DNA of 60,184 bases from Cyanosarcina radialis HA8281-LM2 (GCA_019359615.1 JAHHHA010000038.1:1-60184), one strand, 5' to 3'. Positions 25,515 to 33,909 are shown, numbered from the stretch's first letter. Notes: generated from the sequence alone by a model not told the origin. Made by a program: numbers and translations.

Positions 25515-26372
25515 ATGAAGGAGCCACTTAAAAGTAAAACCAACAGCCAAGTCTGGATAGTTGAGAACGGTCGAGTTCGTTCGCATTTAGATCGACTAGC
25601 AACAGAAGAACCGCTGGAAATCCGCCTAATCGCAGGCGAGAGCCAGCAAACTGTAGCAGTGACGATGCGAACGCCTGGAAACGATTTTGAACTAGCCGCC
25701 GGATTTCTTTATGGTGAGGGAGTTATTCGCCGTCGATCGGATATTCGCCGGATGACTCATTGCCTCGATCGAGGCGTAGCCGTGGAAAATCGAGATAACA
25801 TTGTCAACGTCGAACTTTCTCCCGAATTACTCCCCGATTGGCGATCGCTAGAACGTCATTTCTACACTACCAGTGCTTGCGGTGTCTGCGGCAAAGCGAG
25901 TTTAGAAGCTCTGTCCTTACGGGATTGCTCGCCCATTGCTTTAGGGCAATCGGTAACAGATCGAGTTCTCTATAGTCTGCCAGAACAGTTGCGATCGGCT
26001 CAACGAGTTTTTGCAGCTACAGGTGGCTTGCACGCTGCGGCTTTGTTTGACACAACGGGGCAATTGTTAGCCGTGCGAGAAGATGTCGGTCGGCACAATG
26101 CTGTCGATAAACTTATCGGTTGGGCGCTGCTTGGAGAGCGATTGCCTTTGAGCGATCGCGTCGTCCTCGTCAGTGGGCGTTCTAGCTTTGAAATCTTGCA
26201 AAAATGCTTAGTCGCTGGCGCACCTATTATCTGCGGGGTTTCTGCGCCTAGCAGCTTAGCCGTAGCCTTAGCCAAAGAATTTCAGATTACTTTAGTCGGG
26301 TTTCTGCGCGATCGGCGTTTCAACGTCTATGCTGGAATGGAGCGCATCAACGTAGTTTCTGAACTCCTGTAA
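25515..26372 (+). CDS. fdhD: Sulfur carrier protein FdhD
   Basis: 285 residues. It has the family's catalytic CxxC in TSACGVCGKASLEAL (about 119-122) and the other FdhD blocks: TEEPLEIRL, VTMRTPGNDFELAAGFLYGEGVI, TGGLHAAALFD, REDVGRHNAVDK and SGRSSFEI. FdhD passes sulfur from a cysteine desulfurase to the molybdenum bis-PGD cofactor of formate dehydrogenase or related oxidoreductases. No such enzyme is in the window. No Shine-Dalgarno is visible, because the repeat ends just before the ATG. It is followed at once by an AGACGTTGC-GCAACGTCT palindrome and rsmD. Confidence 0.95.
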   Translation: MKEPLKSKTNSQVWIVENGRVRSHLDRLATEEPLEIRLIAGESQQTVAVTMRTPGNDFELAAGFLYGEGVIRRRSDIRRMTHCLDRGVAVENRDNIVNVELSPELLPDWRSLERHFYTTSACGVCGKASLEALSLRDCSPIALGQSVTDRVLYSLPEQLRSAQRVFAATGGLHAAALFDTTGQLLAVREDVGRHNAVDKLIGWALLGERLPLSDRVVLVSGRSSFEILQKCLVAGAPIICGVSAPSSLAVALAKEFQITLVGFLRDRRFNVYAGMERINVVSELL

Positions 26373-26412
26373 AGACGTTGCATGCAACGTCTCTACAACT
26401 CCTGAACTCCTA
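26373..26412. repeat. Palindromic repeat AGACGTTGCA/TGCAACGTCT
   Basis: A perfect 20-bp palindrome (26373-26392) starts at the base after the fdhD stop codon. It is followed by CTACAACTCCTGAACTCC, the fragment that also precedes other start codons. A related palindrome of GAGACGCGAGA type is at 58913-58934. It may act as a processing or termination hairpin between fdhD and rsmD. Confidence 0.7.
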
Positions 26413-26414
26413 AA

Positions 26415-27044
26415 ATGAGAATTTACGGCAATCGGGCGCTCAAAACTTTATCGGGTCAAGACACCAGACCGACTTCCGCACGGGTGCGACAGGCAGTATT
26501 TAATATTTGGCAAGGGACGATCGCCTCGTGTCGCTGGTTAGATCTGTGTGCGGGTAGCGGTTCTATGGGGGCAGAAGCTTTGTGTCGAGGCGCTAGTTTG
26601 GTCGTCGGGATCGAGCGATCGAGCCGTGCTAGCGCTATAGTTCGACAAAACTGGCAACAAGTAGCTCGCGAAAATCAAGAATTTCAAGTCATACAAGGGG
26701 ATGTAGTCCAGCGGTTGAAAACTCTCTGCGATCGGCAATTCGATCGCATCTACTTCGATCCTCCTTATGCCAGCGATTTATATCAGCCAGTGTTAGAAGC
26801 GATCGCTCAATATCACCTCCTCGCTTCTACTGGCGAACTAGCCGTAGAACACAGTTCGACTATCTGGCAGGTGACACCAATTCCCGCTCTAGAAATTTGT
26901 CGTCAGAAGGTTTACGGCAGTACCGCTGTGACGTTCTATCGTCCTGTTTTATTAGAAGAGATGCCAGAGAGCGCAGAGAGAGAAGAAGGAGAGGGAGAGC
27001 ATTCTTTACTCAATACTCCACACTCAAAACTTCTCACTACTTAA
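26415..27044 (+). CDS. rsmD: 16S rRNA (guanine-N2)-methyltransferase RsmD
   Basis: 209 residues, a little longer than the usual 185-200. It begins MRIYGNRALKTLSGQDTRPTSARVRQAVFNIW, the RsmD RNA-binding start. The SAM-binding motif is DLCAGSGSMGAEAL and the catalytic motif DPPY (YFDPPYAS). RsmD methylates G966 of 16S rRNA in the small-subunit head. The last 25 residues (ESAEREEGEGEHSLLNTPHSKLLTT) come from the composite repeat and are not part of the fold. Start spacing from fdhD is 42 bases; the upstream sequence CTCCTGAACTCCTAAA is repeat. Confidence 0.93.
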   Translation: MRIYGNRALKTLSGQDTRPTSARVRQAVFNIWQGTIASCRWLDLCAGSGSMGAEALCRGASLVVGIERSSRASAIVRQNWQQVARENQEFQVIQGDVVQRLKTLCDRQFDRIYFDPPYASDLYQPVLEAIAQYHLLASTGELAVEHSSTIWQVTPIPALEICRQKVYGSTAVTFYRPVLLEEMPESAEREEGEGEHSLLNTPHSKLLTT

Positions 27045-27181
27045 ACTCCTGGACGGGCGAAGCATTTGGCAAGAAACTTTTAAATCTCACCAATATGTTA
27101 TCGCCTAAATGCTTTGCCCCTACGAATTCTGAACTTCCGTAGGTGAAGCCTTCTTGTATGCTACTTCTGAACTCCTCAATC

Positions 27182-27295
27182 TCAAGCGTTGAGTTTATTA
27201 CCGCGCTTGTATTGCATATAGGCAGCCACAAACAGTCCAGAGAGCGTAACTAATATCAGCCCGATCACAATTCCATCTAGCAGGGGTTCAACCAC
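27182..27295 (-). CDS. petG: Cytochrome b6f complex subunit PetG
   Basis: 37 residues, exactly the PetG length: it starts [18 protein letters not shown] (first V is the GTG start) and ends [10 protein letters not shown]. One membrane helix, then a positive AAYMQYKR end, as in all PetG proteins. PetG is a single-helix subunit needed for stability of the cytochrome b6f complex in thylakoids. The GTG start has GGGAG seven bases upstream. It is convergent with rsmD and divergent from the cytM-like gene. Confidence 0.95.
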   Translation of the reverse strand: MVEPLLDGIVIGLILVTLSGLFVAAYMQYKRGNKLNA

Positions 27296-27672
27296 TTTAT
27301 TACTCCCATGTTTTAAGTTCGATCTACGTTCTCATCCTACCATTGACATCTTCCCCAGCCCTATTGGACTTGGGGATTCTCCCTCTCTTCGCCGATCGAA
27401 TCCGTCTAATTTCCCCCAAGATTGACTCTCCCCGCCTCCTCTCTCTCGAACATGGGTATTCAAGCAGAGAGCGGATCGAGGTGAAGCCGATCGCAAATCG
27501 ATTGATTTTCTAAAGACTTTTTGGTTCTTCTCATAAAACTTGATAATATTTAAACTATGTACAATAATCTCAATCTGTCTAGATACAGCGGTACACATAC
27601 CTTACCCTATTTACCAAGCCTGTAGGTTTTGGGTGTGCCAGCGTCAGTCATCGACACTAATTTTTCGATCGC
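27296..27672. other. Divergent promoter region between petG and the cytM-like gene
   Basis: About 380 bases without a gene. A CCCCA/TGGGG hairpin lies at about 27353-27376. An AT-rich stretch at 27515-27570 is the most likely place for promoters. A minus-strand frame at 27332-27598 has no family-like features. Confidence 0.5.
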
Positions 27673-28062
27673 GTGGCTCAAACAGCTTTGGATAACCAAC
27701 TCCTCAAACCAGAAATCTTGATGCAGCGTCTCATTTTGATGGCGCTAGCGGTTTTGTTGGTTGTCTTCGCTACTATTTTAGGACTTCACTGGATACGCGG
27801 CTCCGATCCATACGTCAAAACGGTTCTATCCTTGCCGGGCGATCCAATTCAAGGGCACGCTATCTTTCAGATGAATTGTGCTGGTTGTCACGGCAATCGA
27901 GCAGAAGGTCGAGTCGGTCCCAGTTTAGATGCCATATCGAAGCGCAAATCGAAGATTAGTTTGATCGAACAGGTGATCGGTGGCAAAACTCCTCCGATGC
28001 CACAATTCCAACCAAGCACGCAAGCCATGGCAGACTTACTGAGCTATTTGGAAAAACTTTGA
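27673..28062 (+). CDS. cytM: Membrane-anchored c-type cytochrome, probably cytochrome cM
   Basis: 129 residues from a GTG. One N-terminal membrane anchor (RLILMALAVLLVVFATILGLHWI) is followed by a single class I cytochrome c domain. The haem site is CAGCH; the distal Met is probably in PPMPQFQP. The stretch PYVKTVLSLPGDPIQGHAIFQMNCAGCHG ... GPSLDAISKRKSKI ... GGKTPPMPQFQPS matches what I recall of cyanobacterial CytM, which accepts or dampens electron flow under stress and in the dark. The haem faces the lumen or periplasm. Nearness to petG fits an electron-transport role. Confidence 0.85.
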   Translation: MAQTALDNQLLKPEILMQRLILMALAVLLVVFATILGLHWIRGSDPYVKTVLSLPGDPIQGHAIFQMNCAGCHGNRAEGRVGPSLDAISKRKSKISLIEQVIGGKTPPMPQFQPSTQAMADLLSYLEKL

Positions 28063-28629
28063 TCTGCTAAGCGTCTAAGAGGCTAGTTTCCGAGCTACTT
28101 GTAAACATCTCCAGAAATTAAACTCAAAGGTAGGCTTTCCAGCAACGTCGTCTGATGAAGAAGAGAAAAGGGTAATTCTTTCCCCCTTACCCCAAATCCG
28201 GTTTCCAAAACCGTCTTGACCTCAAAAAGCCTCCGGCTCCCCTCTCCCTTGGGCTATGGTGTACACACATCTTGCCCTCACCCTAAATCCCTCTCCCACG
28301 GGAGAGGGACTTTAACCACCGGAATTAGCTGGGGAGAATTTCTAGCGGTTGAATCCGAGGTTCGACTCCGGTTCCCCTTCTCCCTGGTAGTGGGGAGAAG
28401 GGGCTGGGGGATGTAGACGCTTTCTTCGGCTTCCCGTAGGGTGGGCAAACCACGTCTAGCGAGCTTTGTAGGACTTATGTATACACGGTACCTCTCTTGG
28501 GAGAGGGGTTGAGGGTGAGGGCAGCAATGGATGGTATGAGAACCGGATTTGGTATTACTCCCTTCCCCATCAGTACGATCGAACCCTGACAAGGTGAGGT
28601 TGCAGTCTTGTAATTTTTTGTTATATTTG
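28063..28629. repeat. Intergenic repeat block
   Basis: The first 120 bases are unique. From about 28190 to 28560 there are repeats: CAAATCCGGTTTCCAAAACC, CTCTCCCTTGGGCTATGGTGTACACA, CTCTCCCACGGGAGAG, and a final inverted copy of the 1680-1745 unit, reading AGGGCAGCAATGGATGGTATGAG and ending GGATTTGGTATT. GTATACACGG (28479-28488) matches the inverse motif at 12771-12781. The unique last 70 bases hold the hli promoter. Confidence 0.75.
28600..28627 (+). promoter_or_regulatory. Candidate promoter of the hli gene
   Basis: TTGCAG (28600-28605) and TATATT (28622-28627) are separated by 16 bases, a plausible sigma-70-type pair. The HLR1 site begins three bases after the -10, so RpaB bound there would cover the start site. 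Confidence 0.4.
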
Positions 28630-28647
28630 TTTACATAAAGTTACAAA
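28630..28647 (+). promoter_or_regulatory. HLR1 element, RpaB binding site
   Basis: TTTACATAAAGTTACAAA matches the HLR1 consensus (G/T)TTACA(T/A)2-N2-(G/T)TTACA(T/A)2 at every position. It lies 23 bases before the hli ATG. RpaB is a response regulator that binds HLR1 and represses hli genes in low light when the site overlaps or follows the promoter. The position here fits repression relieved by high light. Confidence 0.8.
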
Positions 28648-28670
28648 CCCACTTTCACCAGGTAAGAACT

Positions 28671-28823
28671 ATGCAAGCTGAAAACCGTAACGACATCAAA
28701 GCTGGCTTTACCCCTCAAGCTGAAAACTGGAACGGCCGCTTAGCAATGATTGGCTTTGCCGCCGCCGTGATGACAGAACTAGCTACGGGTCAAGGCGTGC
28801 TGCATTTTCTGGGATTGCTGTAA
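28671..28823 (+). CDS. hli: High-light-inducible chlorophyll-binding protein
   Basis: 50 residues: [20 protein letters not shown], then [20 protein letters not shown] and [22 protein letters not shown] is the chlorophyll-binding helix motif of the one-helix Hlip/Scp family (ExxNGRxAMxGF). Hlips bind chlorophyll and carotenoid and protect photosystem II assembly and chlorophyll recycling in strong light. The short form without a long N-terminal part resembles HliC/ScpB. AGGT lies before the start. Preceded by a perfect HLR1 site and followed by an intrinsic terminator, so it is a monocistronic light-controlled gene. Confidence 0.95.
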   Translation: MQAENRNDIKAGFTPQAENWNGRLAMIGFAAAVMTELATGQGVLHFLGLL

Positions 28824-28868
28824 TTAACTGAAAATCCCCAATTCCGTCTGAGATTTGAGATTGTCTCG

Positions 28869-28900
28869 ATCCTCCAGTGTCTTCCCTGGAGGATTTTTTA
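28869..28900 (+). terminator. Intrinsic terminator of hli
   Basis: ATCCTCCAG (28869-28877) pairs with CTGGAGGAT (28886-28894) around an 8-base loop and is followed by six Ts. It lies 46 bases after the hli stop and 60 bases before dxr. Confidence 0.92.
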
Positions 28901-28959
28901 TGCGTATTGACCTACTTCTGTATTAATCTCTATTACAGATGGTCATAATTCTTTAACTT

Positions 28960-30132
28960 GTGAAAGCGATCGCTATTCTCGGTTCTACAGGCTCGATCGG
29001 TACTCAAACCCTAGATATCGTCGCCCAGTATCCAGATCTATTTAGAGTGGTGGGGCTAGCAGCAGGGCGCAACGTCGCCATGCTAGCAGAGCAAATCCGG
29101 CAGTTTCGCCCGGAAATTGTTGCCCTTTGCGAGGCAGAGAAATTACCCGAACTGCAAGCAGCCATAGCCGAAGTCAACCCGCAACCAATTTTGCTGGCCG
29201 GAAACGAAGGGGTGGTTGAAGTCGCCCGCTACGGCGATGCCGAAATCGTCGTGACTGGAATTGTCGGCTGTGCTGGTTTGTTACCTACAGTAGCAGCGAT
29301 CGAAGCTGGTAAGAATATTGCCTTAGCCAACAAAGAAACTTTGATTGCCGGGGGCCCGGTGGTTTTGCCCCTCATAGAAAAGCATGGGGTGAAATTATTC
29401 CCGGCCGACTCAGAACATTCGGCAATTTTTCAATGCCTCCAAGGCGTACCGAAATCGGGACTGAAGCGAATTCTGTTAACTGCTTCTGGCGGGGCTTTCC
29501 GCGATTGGCCGGTGGAAAAGTTAGAATTAGTTACGGTGGCAGATGCTTTGAAGCATCCTAACTGGTCGATGGGACGCAAAATCACTGTAGACTCAGCTAC
29601 TTTGATGAATAAGGGGCTAGAAGTAATTGAGGCTCACTTTTTATTTGGGATGGCATACGAAAACATTGAAATTGTCATCCACCCCCAAAGCATCATTCAC
29701 TCGTTAATTGAGTTGCAAGATACTTCAGTTTTAGCCCAGTTGGGCTGGCCGGATATGCGTTTGCCCTTGCTGTACGCTCTTTCTTATCCCGAACGGATTC
29801 ATACCGACTGGGAACGGCTAGATTTAGTCAAAGCAGGAGATCTGACTTTTAAGGAACCAGACCACCAGAAGTATCCCTGTATGCAGCTAGCTTATGCCGC
29901 TGGTCGGGCTGGCGGTTCGATGCCAGCGGTGCTGAATGCAGCTAACGAACAAGCAGTGGCCCTATTTTTAGCTGAGAAAATCCGATTTTTAGATATTGCC
30001 CGTTGTATTGAAACTGTATGCGATCGCTTTACGCCCCAAAATCGTCCTACTCCTTCATTAGATGATATTGTGGCGGCAGATTTATGGGCTAGAGAGGAAG
30101 CGATGGCAGTCAGCCAACAGCTATCGAACTAA
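28960..30132 (+). CDS. dxr: 1-deoxy-D-xylulose 5-phosphate reductoisomerase
   Basis: 390 residues, the family length, from a GTG (reads [20 protein letters not shown]). NADPH loop [16 protein letters not shown]; metal and substrate residues in [13 protein letters not shown]; loop [28 protein letters not shown]; and the C-terminal helical domain. It catalyses the committed step of the MEP isoprenoid pathway, DXP to MEP, which feeds carotenoids, phytol and quinone chains. A small membrane protein gene follows 3 bases after the stop. Confidence 0.97.
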   Translation: MKAIAILGSTGSIGTQTLDIVAQYPDLFRVVGLAAGRNVAMLAEQIRQFRPEIVALCEAEKLPELQAAIAEVNPQPILLAGNEGVVEVARYGDAEIVVTGIVGCAGLLPTVAAIEAGKNIALANKETLIAGGPVVLPLIEKHGVKLFPADSEHSAIFQCLQGVPKSGLKRILLTASGGAFRDWPVEKLELVTVADALKHPNWSMGRKITVDSATLMNKGLEVIEAHFLFGMAYENIEIVIHPQSIIHSLIELQDTSVLAQLGWPDMRLPLLYALSYPERIHTDWERLDLVKAGDLTFKEPDHQKYPCMQLAYAAGRAGGSMPAVLNAANEQAVALFLAEKIRFLDIARCIETVCDRFTPQNRPTPSLDDIVAADLWAREEAMAVSQQLSN

Positions 30133-30135
30133 TAT

Positions 30136-30354
30136 ATGCCAGTAGAATTGATCGTGACGATCGCCGCCTTAGTAGTTTCTTGGTTGGTATTTACGGCTTT
30201 GCTGAAGTTAGCAAAGACCACCTTTACCACAGCTATAGCAATAGCCGCGATCGTGTTAGTCTTGCAACTGCTGTTTGGCATCGGGCCGCAGCAACTTTTG
30301 AACCATATAGTCCAGCTTCCTCAGACGCTTTGGCATCTGGTTTCAGGTCAATAA
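30136..30354 (+). CDS. Small two-helix membrane protein
   Basis: 72 residues, almost all hydrophobic: helix 1 ELIVTIAALVVSWLVFTALL, helix 2 TTAIAIAAIVLVLQLLFGI, then an amphipathic tail (QQLLNHIVQLPQTLWHLVSG). The family is not recognised. It starts three bases after dxr, so it is translated from the same message. A role in isoprenoid metabolism is not implied. The overlapping frame 30180-30413 is its shadow. Confidence 0.78.
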   Translation: MPVELIVTIAALVVSWLVFTALLKLAKTTFTTAIAIAAIVLVLQLLFGIGPQQLLNHIVQLPQTLWHLVSGQ

Positions 30355-30448
30355 TTGCAGAACAATACAGGAGTTTAGAAGCGTTTCTGAAGGAAATACT
30401 TTTGAACTCTTAGTGGCGTGTTTGAGCTAATTTGATGCATAAGAGTAG

Positions 30449-30583
30449 GGTGCGTTAGACGGCGATAACTTTTGCTGTGACTTTAATTCATCAATCCGTC
30501 GTAACGCACCGCTTTAGATGAAATACGCCACTACTCTAATACAACTGACCGTAATTGCGAATTGTCAATTGTGAATTGCGAAT
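30449..30583. repeat. Inverted repeat and AATTGCG heptamers
   Basis: GGTGCGTTAGACGG (30449-30462) and CCGTCGTAACGCACC (30496-30510) form a near-perfect inverted repeat around about 33 bases. At 30553-30583 are AATTGCG/AATTGTCAATTG heptamers. The block lies between convergent genes and may terminate both. Confidence 0.75.
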
Positions 30584-30604
30584 TGCCTTGATGCCCCACT
30601 AGAC

Positions 30605-30985
30605 TCAAAACATATACTTTAGACGACGGAGACGATCGGAATAACTTTTCATCACTTGCAGGGCAAACATGGGGGTTTGTTGGACGGCAAACAGAAAGCG
30701 TTCTCGATCGATGGAAGCTAGTTTGCAGTCAGTTTTAGCAATTGCCGTCGAAGCCCTCGATCGATCGGGTTGAACTAACGCCCCTTCGCCAAAGACATCG
30801 CCTGCCTTAACAATCTCTACTACCTTGCCATCGACTTGCATCTCGATTTCGCCTTCAATGATGCCGTACATCACATCGCCTGTTTCTCCTTGCGAGAAGA
30901 CGATCTGACCGGCCAAATAAGTATGTGGTGATGGCTGTTTTTGAAACAGTTCTACGGTTTTTGCTGGACCTAAGCTGTTATACAT
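30605..30985 (-). CDS. Cyclic nucleotide-binding domain protein
   Basis: 126 residues, a single CNB domain and nothing else. Core: YLAGQIVFSQGETGDVMYGIIEGEIEMQVDGKVVEIVKAGDVFGEGALVQPDRSRASTAIAKTDCKLASIDRERFLFAV. The phosphate-binding cassette FGEGAL...RSRASTA keeps the Glu and Arg that contact the cyclic phosphate and ribose, so cAMP or cGMP binding is likely. There is no DNA-binding helix-turn-helix, so it is not a CRP-type regulator; it may act by protein contact. A similar stand-alone protein in Synechocystis 6803 affects motility, but orthology is not shown here. Confidence 0.9.
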   Translation of the reverse strand: MYNSLGPAKTVELFQKQPSPHTYLAGQIVFSQGETGDVMYGIIEGEIEMQVDGKVVEIVKAGDVFGEGALVQPDRSRASTAIAKTDCKLASIDRERFLFAVQQTPMFALQVMKSYSDRLRRLKYMF

Positions 30986-31095
30986 TAGCTCTATATGTGG
31001 GGAAAAGCAGGATGAAAGTAAATATACTCGGTTAAATGCAAAATGAGGTTAGAGGAAAATGCTAACACGCTTTGCCAAAATCTGTGGGCCAGCCT

Positions 31096-31977
31096 CTAAG
31101 CTCGATGACAATCGAGAATGGTACGGATTTGATGGGCGACGGCTTCTGGCTGTTCTACCATAGCCAAGTGTCCGCAGTCGGGAATTTCTCTGACATTTTC
31201 GCCACAGGCTTGAAACAGGGGGTGAAAGCTAGCGAGGTAGTGGACGTACTTCGGCTCCATGACTGTATCTTTGGCACCAGCAATAAAATAAACTGGTTGC
31301 TGCAAGCGAGCGACGAGTTGAGGCAAGCTGTTGACTTCAGTTTCGGTGGTAGAGTCTAACAAAGTGCGCACGGCTGCTTCTTGATGGGCAATAGCCAGAT
31401 CGATTAGCCGCTGGCGGCCCCAGTAGCCAGAAAGAGGACGCGCGACATTGGCGTAACGAAAAAAAACATCGATCGCGGGTAGATGGCACAGCCAGCGGGG
31501 ACGGAGTTTCAACATTTGCTGTCCGGCAGCCCGAAACCGCTCGAAAACTTCTTTGATATAGATGCCCCCACCAGCATTCACGCAGATTGCGCCCTTAACC
31601 CGGTGCGGTAGGCGATCGGCTGTCCGCAAGGCGATACTACCTCCTAAAGAGTGGCCGATCAGCCAAGCACTAGAAATATTTAACTCTTCTAGCAATAACT
31701 CTAAATCTCTAGCGTAAGCGGCTGGAGTGTAGTCAGCATTCCATTTTGGTACTTCAGACTCCAAAGAGCGATCGTTCTGACTCCCTAGTTGAGAATCGCC
31801 AAATCCTCGCAAATCGTAAGCTAGGCATTGATAATCTGATGCCAACAAATCGATCGATGGTTGCCAGTATCTGCGGCTGAGGAGCCAACCGTGAATGAAA
31901 ACCAGGGTATGAGGATAGTCCCTGGGAGCAGTTAAGTCGTAGGCGTGGGGAACTCCCATAATCTCCATAATGGCCAT
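31096..31977 (-). CDS. Alpha/beta-fold hydrolase
   Basis: 293 residues. Order: HGWLLSRRYW oxyanion loop, the nucleophile elbow GHSLGGS, a cap region rich in Arg and aromatic residues, an acid residue in IAGAKDTVMEPKYV, and the catalytic His in DCGHLAMVEQPEAVA. This is the classical Ser-Asp-His esterase/haloperoxidase-like set. No signal peptide; cytoplasmic. The substrate cannot be told from sequence. The start ATG at 31977 has GGA six bases upstream; two further Met codons follow closely. Confidence 0.9.
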   Translation of the reverse strand: MAIMEIMGVPHAYDLTAPRDYPHTLVFIHGWLLSRRYWQPSIDLLASDYQCLAYDLRGFGDSQLGSQNDRSLESEVPKWNADYTPAAYARDLELLLEELNISSAWLIGHSLGGSIALRTADRLPHRVKGAICVNAGGGIYIKEVFERFRAAGQQMLKLRPRWLCHLPAIDVFFRYANVARPLSGYWGRQRLIDLAIAHQEAAVRTLLDSTTETEVNSLPQLVARLQQPVYFIAGAKDTVMEPKYVHYLASFHPLFQACGENVREIPDCGHLAMVEQPEAVAHQIRTILDCHRA

Positions 31978-32044
31978 ATTTCCATTGTAGGAATTATTCG
32001 CCTAACTTCAAAATACTTGTAGCGATCGATTCGCGCCGGATACT

Positions 32045-32184
32045 GTGACTCCAGCAATAGATCGGGGAGCCACCACCCTAGTGGTTTCGGCTGCTGGTAG
32101 CTTGCAAGAGGCGATCGCTTGTGGCTTAACTGGCAAAAATCACCAAGTGCGATCGCTAAGAATTTGGAGCGATAGAGCGTCTTG
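32045..32184 (+). pseudogene. Possible remnant of modA (molybdate-binding protein)
   Basis: Plus-strand frame from 32045 gives VTPAIDRGATTLVVSAAGSL and then QEAI. TTLVVSAAGSLQEAI closely recalls the mature start of ModA proteins (TLxVSAAASLxxAL), but after about ten further residues the frame loses likeness, meets repeat-like HIP1 sequence and ends. No upstream signal peptide is present. It may be a decayed modA fragment between the hydrolase and methyltransferase genes, or chance. fdhD, a molybdenum-enzyme gene, is nearby. Confidence 0.25.
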
Positions 32185-32961
32185 TTAGACTTTTCGCCCT
32201 ACCAGATAAATATCCGAACAAAGTGATGGCTTCAGCCTTAATGGATAGTCAACAATTTTCGTAGCCAGCCGAACGAGTTGCTTTGAAGAGTAATAACCCA
32301 ACCAGTTTCTTCCGTATATCTTAGTATTGGTTAGTCCCATATCGGCAGCAATGTAAATAAGATCGCCTACGTCAGGTTCGCGAACGTGTCCGCGAAATTT
32401 ATCCGGTTCATACCAATCTTGCATCAAACTCCACTGGCCGATGCCAAAGGGAACCGTAATCCGCTTTCTTATATTTACGCAATTTGGCACGCCCAACACG
32501 AATACTCCGCCGGGTTTGAGTTTTTTAACAACTTCGTGGAAAAGCCTTTTTGGTGAGTGATGCCAATGTTCCATACTGTCAAATGTAGTGATGACATCGA
32601 AAGTCCCTGGAATATCATCAATACCATTTTCGATAACGTTGCGCCTAATCACCTCAACCCCAAGACTTTTATGCAGATCGAGTATGGAGTTCCCGAATTG
32701 GTGATTAACAGAATCATCAAAATCGTCGATCAATACAGTTCTCTTCATTCCGTAGGCGGCACAGCCAACTGAAAACAGCCCTATGCCGCCCCCTAAATCG
32801 CATATTTCCAATTCTTTATGAAGCTTGGGTTTGACTGCTTCTAAGGCAATACCAATGTTGAATGAAATTCGAGGAATATCCCGTATCTGTCGGTTTGCTA
32901 AGTCTTTTGGATACTGGTTGGCGACATTGCTCAATACCTCAAGTAAATCTGAATTACGCAT
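32185..32961 (-). CDS. SAM-dependent methyltransferase
   Basis: 258 residues from the ATG at 32961 with GGGA upstream; a TTG four codons earlier is less likely. Rossmann motif I is ICDLGGGIGLFSVGCAAYG, motif II acid VLIDDFDD, and motif IV-V TFDVITTFDSMEHWHHSPKRLFHEVVKKLKPGGVFVLGVPN. This is the class I, UbiG/Methyltransf_11-like arrangement. The C-terminal part (RGHVREPDVGDLIYIAADMGL) resembles methyltransferases of cell-surface glycan or lipid clusters. The substrate is unknown. Upstream lies a 260-base gap. Confidence 0.88.
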   Translation of the reverse strand: MRNSDLLEVLSNVANQYPKDLANRQIRDIPRISFNIGIALEAVKPKLHKELEICDLGGGIGLFSVGCAAYGMKRTVLIDDFDDSVNHQFGNSILDLHKSLGVEVIRRNVIENGIDDIPGTFDVITTFDSMEHWHHSPKRLFHEVVKKLKPGGVFVLGVPNCVNIRKRITVPFGIGQWSLMQDWYEPDKFRGHVREPDVGDLIYIAADMGLTNTKIYGRNWLGYYSSKQLVRLATKIVDYPLRLKPSLCSDIYLVGRKV

Positions 32962-33222
32962 ATTGATTCCCAATGATAAAGCCTAACTAACGTCAGTTTG
33001 GCTTAAGGCTATCTTACCACTCACTCTAGAAATGAATAGCAGTTACAGCCAACGATTGAGATCGAGGTTTAAGCTCGCTCAAAACTCAAGTAATTTAATA
33101 CTACAATGGCGATCGATCTTGGTGACGAATCGAACTTTCGATCGCGCTTGGCAGATAATCGTTTTGGCAATGCGATCGAAAAAAACTAGAAACATAACCT
33201 CAGACGATCGCGTATCGATCGG

Positions 33223-33909
33223 TTACTTCGTTAGCCCGTGTTCCAAGGCATAACGAACTAATTCAGTGCGGCCGTTAGTCCCAGTTTTACTAAACAAGCG
33301 ACTGACGTATTTTTCAATGTTACGCACGCTGGTATTCAAGCGCCTGGCAATTTCTTTATTCATCAATCCTTGAGCTACCAAATCTAAAACGCTTTGTTCT
33401 CTGGGAGTCAAATCGATCCGAATTGGTGGGGGTGTAGTGACAATACCACCGCCATGCTCGATCGTATTTCTCAACTCGGCAATCTGACGAGCAATATCTT
33501 CTAGATTTGTGGCCGTACTTGGCGGCGCAGAGGTTTCGGCCTGACGCTTGAGGATGCGCCCCACTATTGCTACTAATTCGTCGGGATCGAACGGTTTGGG
33601 CAAGTAAGCATCGACTCCAGCATCGTAGCCTTGAATGCGATCGCTTTTCATCCCCCTAGCCGTTAAAAATAATACTGGCAAAGTCTTGAATCGAGGATCT
33701 TCGCGCATTTGTTTGAGAAACTGATAGCCATCGACTTGAGGCATCATGATGTCAGAAATCACTAATTCTGGAGTGTGTTTCTGCAATTTTTCCCAAGCTT
33801 CGCGGGCGTGACTGGCAACGTCAACGGTAATCCCACTATCTTCTAAATAAGCTTGGACGGATTCGCGAACTCCTGGTTCGTCATCTACCAGTAACACTTG
33901 TGTTGACAT
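33223..33909 (-). CDS. NarL/LuxR-type response regulator
   Basis: 228 residues. The receiver (1-120) has DDE, the phospho-acceptor Asp in VISDIMMPQVDGYQFL, Thr in FLTARG and Lys in LPKPFDP. An acidic and proline-rich linker is followed by the LuxR helix-turn-helix LTPREQSVLDLVAQGLMNKEIARRLNTSVRNIEKYVSRLFSKTGTNGRTELVRYALEHGL. The receiver (VLLVDDEPGVRESVQAYLEDSGITV) recalls the Ycf29 type found in cyanobacteria and red-algal plastids; orthology is not proved. No sensor kinase is adjacent, so it is an orphan. Confidence 0.92.
   Translation of the reverse strand: MSTQVLLVDDEPGVRESVQAYLEDSGITVDVASHAREAWEKLQKHTPELVISDIMMPQVDGYQFLKQMREDPRFKTLPVLFLTARGMKSDRIQGYDAGVDAYLPKPFDPDELVAIVGRILKRQAETSAPPSTATNLEDIARQIAELRNTIEHGGGIVTTPPPIRIDLTPREQSVLDLVAQGLMNKEIARRLNTSVRNIEKYVSRLFSKTGTNGRTELVRYALEHGLTK

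Noticed and set aside
28340-28372. T-arm-like GAGGTTCGACTCCGG
   Set aside because: It belongs to the dispersed CTCTCCC repeat block and no cloverleaf can be drawn around it.
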